NCBI RefSeq assembly: GCF_900113185.1
Contig: NZ_FOZD01000001.1
Span: forward strand, 62,001-126,000
Origin: Agromyces sp. CF514
Lineage (GTDB): Bacteria; Actinomycetota; Actinomycetes; Actinomycetales; Microbacteriaceae
Direction of reading: 5' to 3'
Length of the DNA stretch: 64,000 nt
The position numbers and the translations under genes were made by a program. The notes below the pieces were generated by a model. The model was not told the DNA's origin and did no database searches. It worked only from the letters and a program-made list of their open reading frames with translations. This document shows positions 26,650 through 35,709 of the stretch, one piece after another (position 1 is the first letter of the stretch; every line of letters starts with the position of its first letter).

Positions 26650-27450
26650 CTACCGCTTCTGGTCGGCCGGACCCGAGAGCTTCTGGGCGATGTAGATCGG
26701 GATGATCGACACGAGCACCAGCACGACGGCGATCACCGAGACGATGGGCGCCTGGTTCGGCCGGAACATGTTGTTCAGGATGAAGATGGGCAGCGTCGTG
26801 ACCCCCGAGCCTGCGGTGAAGGTCGTCACGATGATCTCGTCGAACGACAGCGCGAACGCGAGCAGGCCGCCCGCGAGCAGCGCCGAGCGCAGCTGCGGGA
26901 ACGTCACGAGCCGGAACGTCGTCCAGACCCCCGCACCGAGGTCGGCCGACGCCTCTTCGAGGTTCGTGCCCTGCCGGCGCAGGCGCGCGATGACGTTGTT
27001 GAACACCGTCACGATGCAGAACGTGGCGTGCGCGATGACGACGGTCCAGATCGAGAGCGGCACGCCCATGATCGTGCGGAAGAAGTTGTTCAGCGCGATA
27101 CCCGTGATGATGCCGGGCAGAGCGATCGGCAGGATCACGAGCAGGCTGATCGCGTCGCGCCCGAAGAACTCGAAGCGCTGGAGGGCGATCGAGATGAGCG
27201 TGCCGAGCACGAGGGCGATGATCGTCGCGACGATCGCGACCTGCACGCTCGTGAGCACCGCCTCGAGCGCGCCGGCGCTCTGGAACGCCTTCTGCCACCA
27301 CTCGAACGTGAATCCGGGCGGCGGCCAGGTGAGCGAGGTCGACGTCGAGAACGAGTTCACGAGCACCACGAACAGCGGCACGTAGACCACCACGAGGATG
27401 ATCGCAGTGATGACGCCGAGCGTGACGCGGGCGGGGCGGGAGAGGCGCAT
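26650..27450 (-). CDS. polyamine-type ABC permease, PotC class
   Basis: This is a 266-residue channel subunit with about six spans. It begins MRLSRPARVTLGVITAIILVVVYVPLFVVLVNSF-like and contains the coupling loop NLEEASADLGAGVWTTFRLVTFPQL. Length and order match PotC/YdcV proteins. It starts 9 bases after the potB-like stop, last in the potA-potD-potB-potC unit. Confidence 0.88.
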   Translation of the reverse strand: MRLSRPARVTLGVITAIILVVVYVPLFVVLVNSFSTSTSLTWPPPGFTFEWWQKAFQSAGALEAVLTSVQVAIVATIIALVLGTLISIALQRFEFFGRDAISLLVILPIALPGIITGIALNNFFRTIMGVPLSIWTVVIAHATFCIVTVFNNVIARLRRQGTNLEEASADLGAGVWTTFRLVTFPQLRSALLAGGLLAFALSFDEIIVTTFTAGSGVTTLPIFILNNMFRPNQAPIVSVIAVVLVLVSIIPIYIAQKLSGPADQKR

Positions 27451-27459
27451 CCGTCTGCC

Positions 27460-28362
27460 TTAGAGGTTGTCGAGGGCGCCGGTGCGGCGCACGAGGAACA
27501 GGTAGCCGAAGATGATCACGATCGGGATGAGCGCGATCGCCGACGCGAGCGGGAGGTTGTTCGCGGCGCCCACGTTCGTGTAGACGAGGTTGCCGAGCAT
27601 CTGGTTCGCGCCGCCCACGATGTTCACCGTGATGTAGTCGCCGAGCGAGAGCGAGAAGCTGAAGATCGTGCCGGCGATGATCGCGGGCAGGATGAGCGGG
27701 AAGACCACGAGCCGGATCGTCGACCACGACTTGCCACCGAGGTCACCGGATGCCTCGAGCAACGAATCGGGCACCCGCTCGAGGCCGGCGTAGATCGGCA
27801 GGATCACGTACGGCAGCCACAGGTACGACAGCGTGATGATCGTCGCCGGAAGCCCGTAGCCGGGCGTGTGCCCGCCGAACGGCGCGAGCAGCCACTCGAG
27901 GATGCCGTCCTGCGAGAGCACCGATCGCCAGGCGTACGCCTTCACGAGGTACGACGCCCAGAGCGGCGTCAGCACGAGGATCACGAGCACGCGCTGCATG
28001 CGCGGCGACGCGACCTTGGCCATGAAGAAGGCGATCGGCAGCGCGAGCAGCACGTCGATCACGGTCACGGCGAGCGCGACGCCCACCGTGCGCAGGGTCA
28101 CCGTCTGGTACAGCGTGCCGGTGACGACCTCGATGATGTTGTCGAGCGTGAACTCGGTCGTGATCTCGCCCGTGAAGCTGTCGACCGACCAGAAGGCCGT
28201 GACGAGCAGCAGCGCGAGCGCGACGATGTAGACCACGACGAGCCAGAACAGGGGAGCTGCGAGCAGCAGCGCCAGCCGCGTGCGCGGATGGGTCGAGAGG
28301 AAGGCGGAGCCCGCCCGCGCCGCAGAGCGACGCGGGCGGGACTCCACTGAGGCCGAGGTCAT
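27460..28362 (-). CDS. polyamine-type ABC permease, PotB class
   Basis: This is a 300-residue membrane subunit. An Arg-rich cytoplasmic N-terminus leads to the first helix (LALLLAAPLFWLVVVYIVAL), and six spans are likely. The coupling loop is SLLEASGDLGGKSWSTIRLVVFPL. The start ATG 28362 shares one base with the stop of the binding-protein gene (TGATG on the minus strand), so the two are translationally coupled. Confidence 0.88.
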   Translation of the reverse strand: MTSASVESRPRRSAARAGSAFLSTHPRTRLALLLAAPLFWLVVVYIVALALLLVTAFWSVDSFTGEITTEFTLDNIIEVVTGTLYQTVTLRTVGVALAVTVIDVLLALPIAFFMAKVASPRMQRVLVILVLTPLWASYLVKAYAWRSVLSQDGILEWLLAPFGGHTPGYGLPATIITLSYLWLPYVILPIYAGLERVPDSLLEASGDLGGKSWSTIRLVVFPLILPAIIAGTIFSFSLSLGDYITVNIVGGANQMLGNLVYTNVGAANNLPLASAIALIPIVIIFGYLFLVRRTGALDNL

Positions 28363-29543
28363 CAGCCCTTGATCTCCTGCCACGCGGAGGTCCATGCGGC
28401 GTAGTCGGTGCACGTGACATCCGTACGACCGTCGAGGCACTTCTCGATGGGCGTGGTCCAGTACCAGATCTGCGACGCGTAGTCGGCATCGCCGGCGTGG
28501 TACGCCTCGCAGTCGTCGCGGAAGTCGCACGCGGCATCCGACGACGGGGCCTCGCCGAAGTAGGCGGTCGCGGTGGCGTTCGCCTCGGGGCTGGCGATGT
28601 AGTCGAGCCACGCGTACGCGCAGTTCGGGTTCTTCGCCTCGGACGCGATCATCCAGGTGTCCGACCATCCGGTCGTGCCCTCGTCGGGCAGCACGACCGC
28701 GGTGGGTGCGCTCTCGCCCTCGAGCACGTTCTGGATGACCTGCCAGCTCGTGCCGACGACGCTGTCGCCGGTCGTGAAGGCCTGGATCTCCTTGAGGTAG
28801 TCGCTCCAGTACTCGCCGATGCTCTCGCGCTGCGTCTTCAGCAGGTCGACCGCCGCGGCGAGCTGGTCCTCATCGAGGGAGTACGGGTTCTCGATGCCGA
28901 GGTCGGGCTCGTGCGCCATCAGGTAGACCGCGGCATCCGCGATGTAGATGGGCGAGTCGTACGCCGTGACCTTGCCCGCGTTCTCGGAGGCCTTGTCGAA
29001 CACGACGTCCCATGAGGTGGGCGCGGTCGGGAACTGCTCCGTGTTGTACATGAGCAGGTTGGCGCCGTAGCCGTGCGGCACGCCGTACGCGACGCCGTCG
29101 ACCGAGTTCCACGGCTGGTCCTTGAGGAAGTCGTAGATGCCGGCGTAGTTCGGGATCAGGTCGGTGTTCACGGGTGCCACGTCGCCGCCCGCGATGAGGC
29201 GGAGGGTCGCATCGCCCGACGCGGAGACCACGTCGTAGTCGCCGGTCTTCATGAGGTTCAGGGCCTCGTCGGAGGTGCCGAAGGTCTTGGTGGTGACCTT
29301 GCAGCCGGTCGCGTCGACGAACGGCGTCACCCAGTCGACGGTCGGATCGTTGGTGCCGTCTTCGACGTAGCCGGGCCACGCGAGGATCGAGATCTGGCCC
29401 TCGTTCTCGCCGAGTTCGGTCGCGGCGTCGCCGCCGGAGTCGCCGGAGCCGCTCGAGGTGCCGCAGGCCGTGAGCAACGCGACCGAGGCGATCGCGAGGC
29501 CGACGACCGCGCCACGGCGGGCCGTGTGCGGAATGCGCTTCAT
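28362..29543 (-). CDS. PotD-type solute-binding lipoprotein
   Basis: This 393-residue receptor of the spermidine/putrescine-binding family captures its ligand outside the cell. The lipobox LTAC gives lipid-modified Cys27, and the mature start ISILAWPGYVEDG is typical of the family. Besides the lipid-modified Cys, the mature protein has six Cys, in TGCKV, NCAYAW, AACDF, DDCEAY, EKCLDG and VTCTDY; five of them lie in the last third and could form disulfides. Classical PotD is leaner in Cys, so this is a distinct branch. AAGGAGA lies 5 bases before ATG 29543. The ligand may be a polyamine or another cationic or small amine compound. Confidence 0.85.
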   Translation of the reverse strand: MKRIPHTARRGAVVGLAIASVALLTACGTSSGSGDSGGDAATELGENEGQISILAWPGYVEDGTNDPTVDWVTPFVDATGCKVTTKTFGTSDEALNLMKTGDYDVVSASGDATLRLIAGGDVAPVNTDLIPNYAGIYDFLKDQPWNSVDGVAYGVPHGYGANLLMYNTEQFPTAPTSWDVVFDKASENAGKVTAYDSPIYIADAAVYLMAHEPDLGIENPYSLDEDQLAAAVDLLKTQRESIGEYWSDYLKEIQAFTTGDSVVGTSWQVIQNVLEGESAPTAVVLPDEGTTGWSDTWMIASEAKNPNCAYAWLDYIASPEANATATAYFGEAPSSDAACDFRDDCEAYHAGDADYASQIWYWTTPIEKCLDGRTDVTCTDYAAWTSAWQEIKG

Positions 29544-29596
29544 GGTTCTCTCCTTCTGTGTGGGACTGCAGGGGTGGTGCGGAGCTGCGGTTTCGG

Positions 29597-30664
<1,068 letters not shown>

Positions 30665-30695
30665 GCGTTGCTCCTTCGCGAGGCGTGTTCAAAAT

Positions 30696-30711
30696 CATAT
30701 GGATCCAGATG
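30696..30711. promoter_or_regulatory. operator candidate CATATGGATCCAGATG
   Basis: A 16-base imperfect palindrome (form CATNTGGATCCANATG) lies between the divergent potA-like and GntR genes. ATCCAGA recurs 14 bases downstream (30717-30723), giving a third half-site. This AT-richer patch in GC-rich DNA is the likely binding site of the GntR regulator and overlaps the potA promoter region. Confidence 0.55.
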
Positions 30712-30774
30712 TCTTAATCCAGACCTGCGTGTTACGGTCGTGTCACAGTTTCCGAGCCGGACCCGGGAGGGCGG

Positions 30775-31623
30775 ATGCCGCACGCAGCCGGCCGAACCGA
30801 CGCCACCCGCGCAGTGGTCTTCGCGCCACTCGACGGCGCCGGACGCGCCGAACTCGTCGAACAGCGCATCACCGATGCGATCGTCGCCGGCGTGCTGCGC
30901 GACGGCGAGCGCCTGCCCAGCGAATCCGACCTCGCGAAGAGCCTCGGCGTCGCGGTCGTCACCGCCCGTGAGGCGCTCGTCGCCCTGCGCGACAACGGCC
31001 TCGTGCACACGAGGCGTGGGCGCGACGGCGGCAGCTTCGTCACCTTCGACCCCGACACGTCGGCCCGCATGGTCGAACGGCGGCTGCGCTCGCTCAGCCG
31101 AGTCGAGATCCGCGACCTGTCGCTGCACTACTCCGCGATCGCCGGCATGGCAGCCGAGGTCGCAGCCGACCGCGCGAGCGAGGACGACCTCGCGAATCTC
31201 GCCGACATCGACGCCAGGGCCGACCTCACGACCGCGGGCGGAGCCCGCCGCGCGGTCGGCCGATTCCAGCTCGAGATCGCCGCCGTGAGCCAGTCGCCGC
31301 GCCTCGTGCACGAGGAGCTGCGACTGCAGGCAGAGGCCGGACCCTTGCTCTGGATGTGCCTGCGGGAGGAAGATGCTCGTGACCGCAGCCGCATCGTGCG
31401 GCTCGATCTGATCCAGGCCATCCGCGACGTGCAACCCGAACGTGCACGACGCGTCACGACCGAGCACATCGCCCAGGCCGTGCAGTGGCTGGTCGACGAG
31501 AAGTCCAGAATCGACCAGGCTGCGCACCCGGCCGGCGGGCCGGCATCCGCCTCCGATGCGACCTCCGCCACCGCAGCGGAACCCGGCACCGGAACGGAAT
31601 CAGCGGAAGGAATCCCCGCGTGA
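30775..31623 (+). CDS. FadR-type GntR regulator
   Basis: This 282-residue protein has an N-terminal winged helix (about 25-95: RITDAIVAGVLRDGERLPSESDLAKSLGVAVVTAREAL) and an all-helical FCD-like effector domain. In that domain the usual metal-ligand His of the FHxxIAxAS motif is replaced (GRFQLEIAAVSQS), so metal binding may be lost or altered. The C-terminal 40 residues are Ala/Thr/Ser-rich and probably disordered. It is divergent from the polyamine-type importer, and its stop overlaps the Cache-protein start (GTGA). Together these point to a sensor pair controlling the importer. GGGAGG lies 4 bases before the ATG. Confidence 0.85.
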   Translation: MPHAAGRTDATRAVVFAPLDGAGRAELVEQRITDAIVAGVLRDGERLPSESDLAKSLGVAVVTAREALVALRDNGLVHTRRGRDGGSFVTFDPDTSARMVERRLRSLSRVEIRDLSLHYSAIAGMAAEVAADRASEDDLANLADIDARADLTTAGGARRAVGRFQLEIAAVSQSPRLVHEELRLQAEAGPLLWMCLREEDARDRSRIVRLDLIQAIRDVQPERARRVTTEHIAQAVQWLVDEKSRIDQAAHPAGGPASASDATSATAAEPGTGTESAEGIPA

Positions 31624-32435
31624 GCACCACCCTCGATCTCGCGGCCGAGCACATCGCCCGGCGCGTCGCTTCGACGATCGAGCCACTCCTCGCCATGGTC
31701 GACGGATGGCGCCGCGTGCTCGAAGCCGAGCTCTCGGGCCCGTTCGCGGGCGCGCTGACGGGCTCGCCGACGGCCCGGGCGACCACGCTCGACGCCGTGG
31801 TCGAGGCGCTCGTCGGGGCCGAGCTCGAACGCGAGCACGCCCTCATCACCGGCGCCGGATTCGTCGCCGCACCCGGCTTCCTGCCCGACGCCCAGTGGCA
31901 CCTCGCCTGGTGGCTGAGCAGTGCGAACTCGTTCGGCACGAGCGGGGTCCCGGCGCTGCGTCGGCTCGAGGCCGTCAGCGACCCCGACTCCGAGCAGTTC
32001 CGCGACTACACGACGCTCGAGTGGTGGCGCGTTCCCGCGCGAACGGGTCGCCGCCACCTGACGGGCCCCTACGTCGACTACCTCTGCACCGACGACTACA
32101 CCGTCACCATCACGACCCCAGTCACGGCCGACGGCGAGATGGTCGGCGTGGTCGGCACCGACGCGTACGTCGCGCGCCTCGAACGCGAGCTGCTGCCCGT
32201 GCTGCGCGAGTGGGGCGGCGCCTGCACGCTCGTGAACGCCTCCGGACGCATCCTCGTCTCGACGGACTCGCGCCGGGCGACCGGCGCGCTGCTCCGGCTC
32301 GACGGACTGGCCGATGCGCTCGCCCCCCTGCACGAGGAGCACCCGGGGCACTCGGTCGTGCTCACCGGCGGCGAGCTCGTGCTGCCCTGCGGCGACACCA
32401 CGCTCGCACTCGTGGCGGAGGCGCCCGGGCCCTGA
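31620..32435 (+). CDS. soluble Cache-domain (PDC-like) sensor protein
   Basis: This 271-residue protein resembles a Cache ligand-binding module: a helical N-terminus, then EWWRVPARTGRRHLTGPYVDYLCTDDY, then TITTPVTADGEMVGVVGTDAYVARLE, the strand pattern of dCache pockets. Cache domains normally face the outside on receptors, but here there is no signal peptide, no membrane span and no output domain. It is translationally coupled to a GntR regulator (GTGA at 31620) and lies beside a polyamine-type importer. It may therefore sense the imported compound inside the cell or modulate the regulator. That role is inference. Confidence 0.7.
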   Translation: MSTTLDLAAEHIARRVASTIEPLLAMVDGWRRVLEAELSGPFAGALTGSPTARATTLDAVVEALVGAELEREHALITGAGFVAAPGFLPDAQWHLAWWLSSANSFGTSGVPALRRLEAVSDPDSEQFRDYTTLEWWRVPARTGRRHLTGPYVDYLCTDDYTVTITTPVTADGEMVGVVGTDAYVARLERELLPVLREWGGACTLVNASGRILVSTDSRRATGALLRLDGLADALAPLHEEHPGHSVVLTGGELVLPCGDTTLALVAEAPGP

Positions 32436-32445
32436 TCGTGCAGTG

Positions 32446-32469
32446 CGGATGCGCTCGACCGCGCATCCG
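32446..32469 (+). terminator. 9-bp hairpin after the GntR/Cache unit
   Basis: CGGATGCGC and GCGCATCCG pair around TCGACC, starting 10 bases after the Cache-gene stop and ending just before the -10 box of the next gene. Confidence 0.55.
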
Positions 32470-32472
32470 TCG

Positions 32473-32478
32473 TAGCCT
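32473..32478 (+). promoter_or_regulatory. leaderless -10 box TAGCCT for the first MmyB-type regulator
   Basis: TAGCCT, six bases, then GTG 32485; no Shine-Dalgarno sequence fits between the hairpin and the start. Confidence 0.55.
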
Positions 32479-32484
32479 CGGCCC

Positions 32485-33282
32485 GTGGCGATCAACGAAC
32501 TCGGCAACTACCTCCGCGCGCGCAGGCACGCCGTGCGGCCCGAGGAGGTCGGCCTCCCCTCCGATTCCGGGCGGCGCGTCGACGGCCTGCGCCGCGAAGA
32601 GGTGGCACGGCTCGCCGGCATCAGCCCCGAGTACTACCTGCGTCTGGAGCAGGGGCGCGACACGCACCCGTCCGACCAAGTGCTGGCCGCGCTCGCTCGC
32701 GCGCTGAACCTCGACGACGCGGCGACCGACTACCTGCACCGCATCGCCGACCCGCCGCCGCTGCGGTCGTTCGCCCCGCTTCCGGGCTCGCTCGACGACG
32801 ACGTGTTCGTCTTCCTCGACGGCTTCGAGGACACGGCCGCCTACGTCATCAACTCGTGCCAGGACGTGTTGGCCGTGAACGAGCGCGCGAGTCGTGTCTT
32901 CACGTTCGGGTCGGTCGGCTCGAACATGTTCGACACCCTCTTCTCGGCGCCGGCCCGCGCGAACCTGCCGAACTGGGACGAGCACGTCCTGCTCGGGATC
33001 TCCGCGCTCCGCGAGCGGAGCGACCCCGACGACCCCCGGCTGCACGAGCTCGTCGGCCGCCTGGTCGTGACCGAGCCGGACTTCGCGCGGCTGTGGGATC
33101 GCCACGACGTCACGGTGCAGTCGAGCGGGGTCGGCACGACCTGGGTCGCGGCGATCGGCGGGCTGCTCACGCTCAACTGGCAGAGCCTCGCCGTTCCGGG
33201 CGACGCGCGGTTGACCCTCGTCGCGCACTACGCCGAGCCGGGCACGCCCGCCGCCGAGGTGCTGCGCGCGCTCGGCGAGTGA
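32485..33282 (+). CDS. XRE-type regulator with MmyB-like ligand domain (first copy)
   Basis: This 265-residue protein has an N-terminal Xre HTH (about 8-80: GLRREEVARLAGISPEYYLRLEQGRDTHPS) followed by an MmyB-like PAS-fold ligand domain (about 100-260, ending NWQSLAVPGDARLTLVAHYAEPG). Members of this family are known to bind fatty-acid-like ligands and often sit beside short-chain dehydrogenase genes, as one does 1.6 kb downstream. It is the first of three consecutive genes with this ligand domain. GTG 32485 has a TAGCCT box six bases upstream. Confidence 0.88.
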   Translation: MAINELGNYLRARRHAVRPEEVGLPSDSGRRVDGLRREEVARLAGISPEYYLRLEQGRDTHPSDQVLAALARALNLDDAATDYLHRIADPPPLRSFAPLPGSLDDDVFVFLDGFEDTAAYVINSCQDVLAVNERASRVFTFGSVGSNMFDTLFSAPARANLPNWDEHVLLGISALRERSDPDDPRLHELVGRLVVTEPDFARLWDRHDVTVQSSGVGTTWVAAIGGLLTLNWQSLAVPGDARLTLVAHYAEPGTPAAEVLRALGE

Positions 33283-33331
33283 GCGGCTGACTGGGTGCGA
33301 CAGGGCCTCTTCGCACCGCGGGCCCGCTGGT

Positions 33332-33337
33332 TAGGCT
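33332..33337 (+). promoter_or_regulatory. leaderless -10 box TAGGCT for the stand-alone ligand-domain gene
   Basis: TAGGCT, seven bases, then ATG 33345. It gives this gene its own promoter, separate from the regulator upstream. Confidence 0.5.
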
Positions 33338-33344
33338 CCCCCGT

Positions 33345-33872
33345 ATGGATGGGATCGCCCCGCTGCTCGCAGAACTCGTCGCGGCGCTTCCGACCACGCC
33401 GGCGATCGTGGTCGACGGGCGCTGGGACGTGATCGCATCGAACGCCCTCGCGCAGGCGGTCTCGCCCAGCCTCACGGCCGGCGTGAACCTGGCCGAGGCC
33501 ACCTTCGACAATCTCAGCGCCCACCGCACGTTGCCGCAGTGGCAGGATGTCTCGGCGCGCATGGCCGGGCTCCTCAAGGAGTCGGTCTCGGCAGCGGGCG
33601 ACGCACGGTCGCGGGCCGAGGGGCTGCGCGCCGATCTCGCAGGTCGCAGCGCCGACTTCGCACGGGCGTGGAACGACGCGACGGTGCCTGCCGAGTACGC
33701 GCTCGAGGTGACGATGGACCATCCCGACGTCGGGCGGATCGAGATCACCTACGAACTGCTTCGCGTTCCCGACGCCGACCAGACGTTGATCCTGGGCCAT
33801 GTCGCGCCGGGCAGCCTCTCGGAGCGCCGCCTGTACGAGCTCGCCGCCCACCTCGATCCGCCGGCACGGTGA
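33345..33872 (+). CDS. stand-alone MmyB-like ligand domain without HTH
   Basis: This 175-residue protein matches only the C-terminal half of its neighbours: TPAIVVDGRWDVIASNALAQAVSPSLTAGVNLAEATF, a helical middle with the DFARAWNDA stretch, and a final strand region near GRIEITYELLRVPDADQTLILGHVAPGS. No HTH can be read upstream, as only 62 bases separate it from the preceding stop. Its own -10 box, intact frame and sensible C-terminus argue against a decayed gene. It could bind the same ligand, or dimerise with one of the two full-length regulators and blunt their DNA binding. Confidence 0.75.
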   Translation: MDGIAPLLAELVAALPTTPAIVVDGRWDVIASNALAQAVSPSLTAGVNLAEATFDNLSAHRTLPQWQDVSARMAGLLKESVSAAGDARSRAEGLRADLAGRSADFARAWNDATVPAEYALEVTMDHPDVGRIEITYELLRVPDADQTLILGHVAPGSLSERRLYELAAHLDPPAR

Positions 33873-33931
33873 ACGCGGCGAATCCCCATCGTGGGAGCGA
33901 GACGGACACGCGCGCCGTGGGAGCGCTCTCG

Positions 33932-33937
33932 TATCCT
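33932..33937 (+). promoter_or_regulatory. leaderless -10 box TATCCT for the second MmyB-type regulator
   Basis: TATCCT, six bases, then ATG 33944. Confidence 0.55.
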
Positions 33938-33943
33938 GTTCGC

Positions 33944-34870
33944 ATGGAGCGGGTGAGCCCTCTGGCGCAGTTCCTCCGTGCGCGCCGTGCTCTGGTGGAG
34001 CCGGAGGACATCGGGCTGCCCCGTGACGGCTCCTCGCGACGGGTCGTAGGCCTCCGTCGCGAAGAGGTCGCCCTCGTCGCGGGCATCAGCACCGATTACT
34101 ACCTGAAGCTCGAACAGGGCCGCGAGCAGCATCCGTCGTCGACGGTGCTCGAGGGCCTCGTGCGCGGCCTCGCGCTCGACGACGACGCCGTGCTCCACCT
34201 CCATCGGCTCGCCCGCCCCGCGGTCGCCCGCGCCGCAGTGCCCTCCGACCGGGTGAGCGCGAGCCTGATCGGCCTCATCGGGTCGATGCCGTCGATGCCG
34301 GCGCACATCGTCAACAGCCGCCTCGACATCCTGTTCGTCAATCGGCTCGCCGAGGAGCTCAGCCCGGGCTTCCGGGTCGGCAACAACCTCGTGAAGCTGA
34401 TGTTCCATCCGCGCGTTCCGCGGGATGCCTACTGGCGGTCGACCGCGAGCCGGGCGGTCGCCTACCTGCGCGCCTCGATCGATCCGCACGACGACGGCCC
34501 CGAGATCACGATGCTGCTCGCCCAGCTGCGCGACATGGATCCCGAGTTCGAGGTGTTGTGGAACCACCACGAGACGCGCTCGCCCGCGGGGCATCGGTCG
34601 ACCTTCGATCATGTCTCGGTCGGCCTGATCGAACTGCGGTACCAGACGTTCGACCTGCCGGGCTCCGGCGGCCAGGTGCTCGGCATGTACATCCCGGTGC
34701 CCGGCAGCCCCTCGGCCGAGAAGCTGCAGATGCTGTCGCTCCTCGCAGCACAGCCCGCCGAGCGCTCCGCCGAACAGCCCGCCGAGCAGCCCGCCGAGCA
34801 GCCCGCCGAGCAGCCTTCCGAACCTGACCGTGTCGCACCTAGGAAGCCCGGGGCCACGCCCTCGGCCTGA
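33944..34870 (+). CDS. XRE-type regulator with MmyB-like ligand domain (second copy)
   Basis: This 308-residue protein has a Xre HTH (about 10-85: GLRREEVALVAGISTDYYLKLEQGREQHPSS) and an MmyB-like domain starting near MPAHIVNSRLDILFVNRLAEEL and ending near FDLPGSGGQVLGMYIPVPGSPSAEKL. The last 45 residues are a tail of AEQP repeats encoded by 12-base units (34751-34822). It stands directly upstream of an SDR gene, the usual target in this family, and so is the best candidate to regulate it. Confidence 0.88.
   Translation: MERVSPLAQFLRARRALVEPEDIGLPRDGSSRRVVGLRREEVALVAGISTDYYLKLEQGREQHPSSTVLEGLVRGLALDDDAVLHLHRLARPAVARAAVPSDRVSASLIGLIGSMPSMPAHIVNSRLDILFVNRLAEELSPGFRVGNNLVKLMFHPRVPRDAYWRSTASRAVAYLRASIDPHDDGPEITMLLAQLRDMDPEFEVLWNHHETRSPAGHRSTFDHVSVGLIELRYQTFDLPGSGGQVLGMYIPVPGSPSAEKLQMLSLLAAQPAERSAEQPAEQPAEQPAEQPSEPDRVAPRKPGATPSA
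34751..34822 (+). repeat. six 12-base tandem units encoding AEQP
   Basis: Units of form CAGCCCGCCGAG start at 34751, 34763, 34775, 34787, 34799 and 34811. Copies 1, 3, 4 and 5 are identical; units 2 and 6 are diverged. All lie in frame in the regulator's C-terminal tail. Confidence 0.85.
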
Positions 34871-34878
34871 CGCATCCC

Positions 34879-34884
34879 TAGCCT
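34879..34884 (+). promoter_or_regulatory. leaderless -10 box TAGCCT for the SDR gene
   Basis: TAGCCT, six bases, then ATG 34891. It lies in the 20-base gap after the regulator gene. Confidence 0.55.
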
Positions 34885-34890
34885 CGAGCC

Positions 34891-35679
34891 ATGGACCTCG
34901 GACTGAACGGCAAGACCGCGATCGTGACCGGCGCGGGCAAGGGCATCGGGCTCGCGGTGACCACCGCGCTCGTCGCTGAGGGCGTGCACGTGATCGCCGC
35001 ATCGCGTTCGCTCACGCCAGATCTCGAAGCGCTCGGCGACGACGTCACCTTCGTCTCGGTCGACCTCACCGACCCCGATGCGCCCGGCCGCCTCGTCGCG
35101 GTCGCACGCGAACGCGGCGGCCTCGACATCCTGGTCAACAACGTCGGCGCGGTGAGCCTGCGCGGCGACGGATTCCTCGCGATCGACGACGACGCCTGGC
35201 GCCGCACCTTCGAGGTCTGCTTCTTCTCGATGCTCCGGATGTCGCGCGCCGCGATCCCCGAACTGATCGCCCGAGGCGGGGGCAACGTCGTGACGATCGG
35301 CTCGGTCAACGCGTTCCTGCCCGATCCGGGCGTGATCGACTACTCGGCCGCGAAGGCCGCCGTCTGGAACCTGTCGAAGTCGCTGTCGAAGGAGTACGGC
35401 CCGGCGAACCTGCGCTTCAACAGCATCAGCCCGGGGCCGGTCGCGACCGACCTGTGGCTCGGCGACCAGGGCGTCGCCGCCACGGCCGCGAAGCAGCTCG
35501 GCGTCGACTTCGCCACGGCGCGCGACACCGTGATCGCCGGCCAGGGCGGGTTCTCGACCGGGCGCTTCACGCAGCCGTCGGAGGTCGCCGACCTGGTGCT
35601 GCTGCTCGCGAGCGATCGGGCCGGCAACGTGACGGGCTCCGACTTCCTCATCGACGGCGGCCTGATCAAGACCCTCTGA
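34891..35679 (+). CDS. short-chain dehydrogenase/reductase (SDR)
   Basis: This 262-residue NAD(P)-dependent oxidoreductase of the classical SDR type has the cofactor motif TGAGKGIG at 13-20, NNVG at 83-86, and Ser138, Tyr151 and Lys155 (YSAAK) as catalytic residues. The C-terminal SDFLIDGG is also typical. The substrate cannot be told. Its placement after an MmyB-type regulator fits the known association of that family with SDR genes. An alpha/beta hydrolase gene follows 30 bases later, probably in the same transcript. Confidence 0.9.
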   Translation: MDLGLNGKTAIVTGAGKGIGLAVTTALVAEGVHVIAASRSLTPDLEALGDDVTFVSVDLTDPDAPGRLVAVARERGGLDILVNNVGAVSLRGDGFLAIDDDAWRRTFEVCFFSMLRMSRAAIPELIARGGGNVVTIGSVNAFLPDPGVIDYSAAKAAVWNLSKSLSKEYGPANLRFNSISPGPVATDLWLGDQGVAATAAKQLGVDFATARDTVIAGQGGFSTGRFTQPSEVADLVLLLASDRAGNVTGSDFLIDGGLIKTL

Positions 35680-35709
35680 AGCACACATCCACTACGCAAG
35701 GAGCATCAC

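Noticed and set aside
33345-33872. Pseudogene of an MmyB-type regulator
   Set aside because: The frame is intact, its own -10 box and start are well placed, and no HTH remnant can be read in the 62 bases upstream.
34751-34822. CRISPR-like array
   Set aside because: The units are 12 bases, contiguous without spacers, and in frame in a protein tail.
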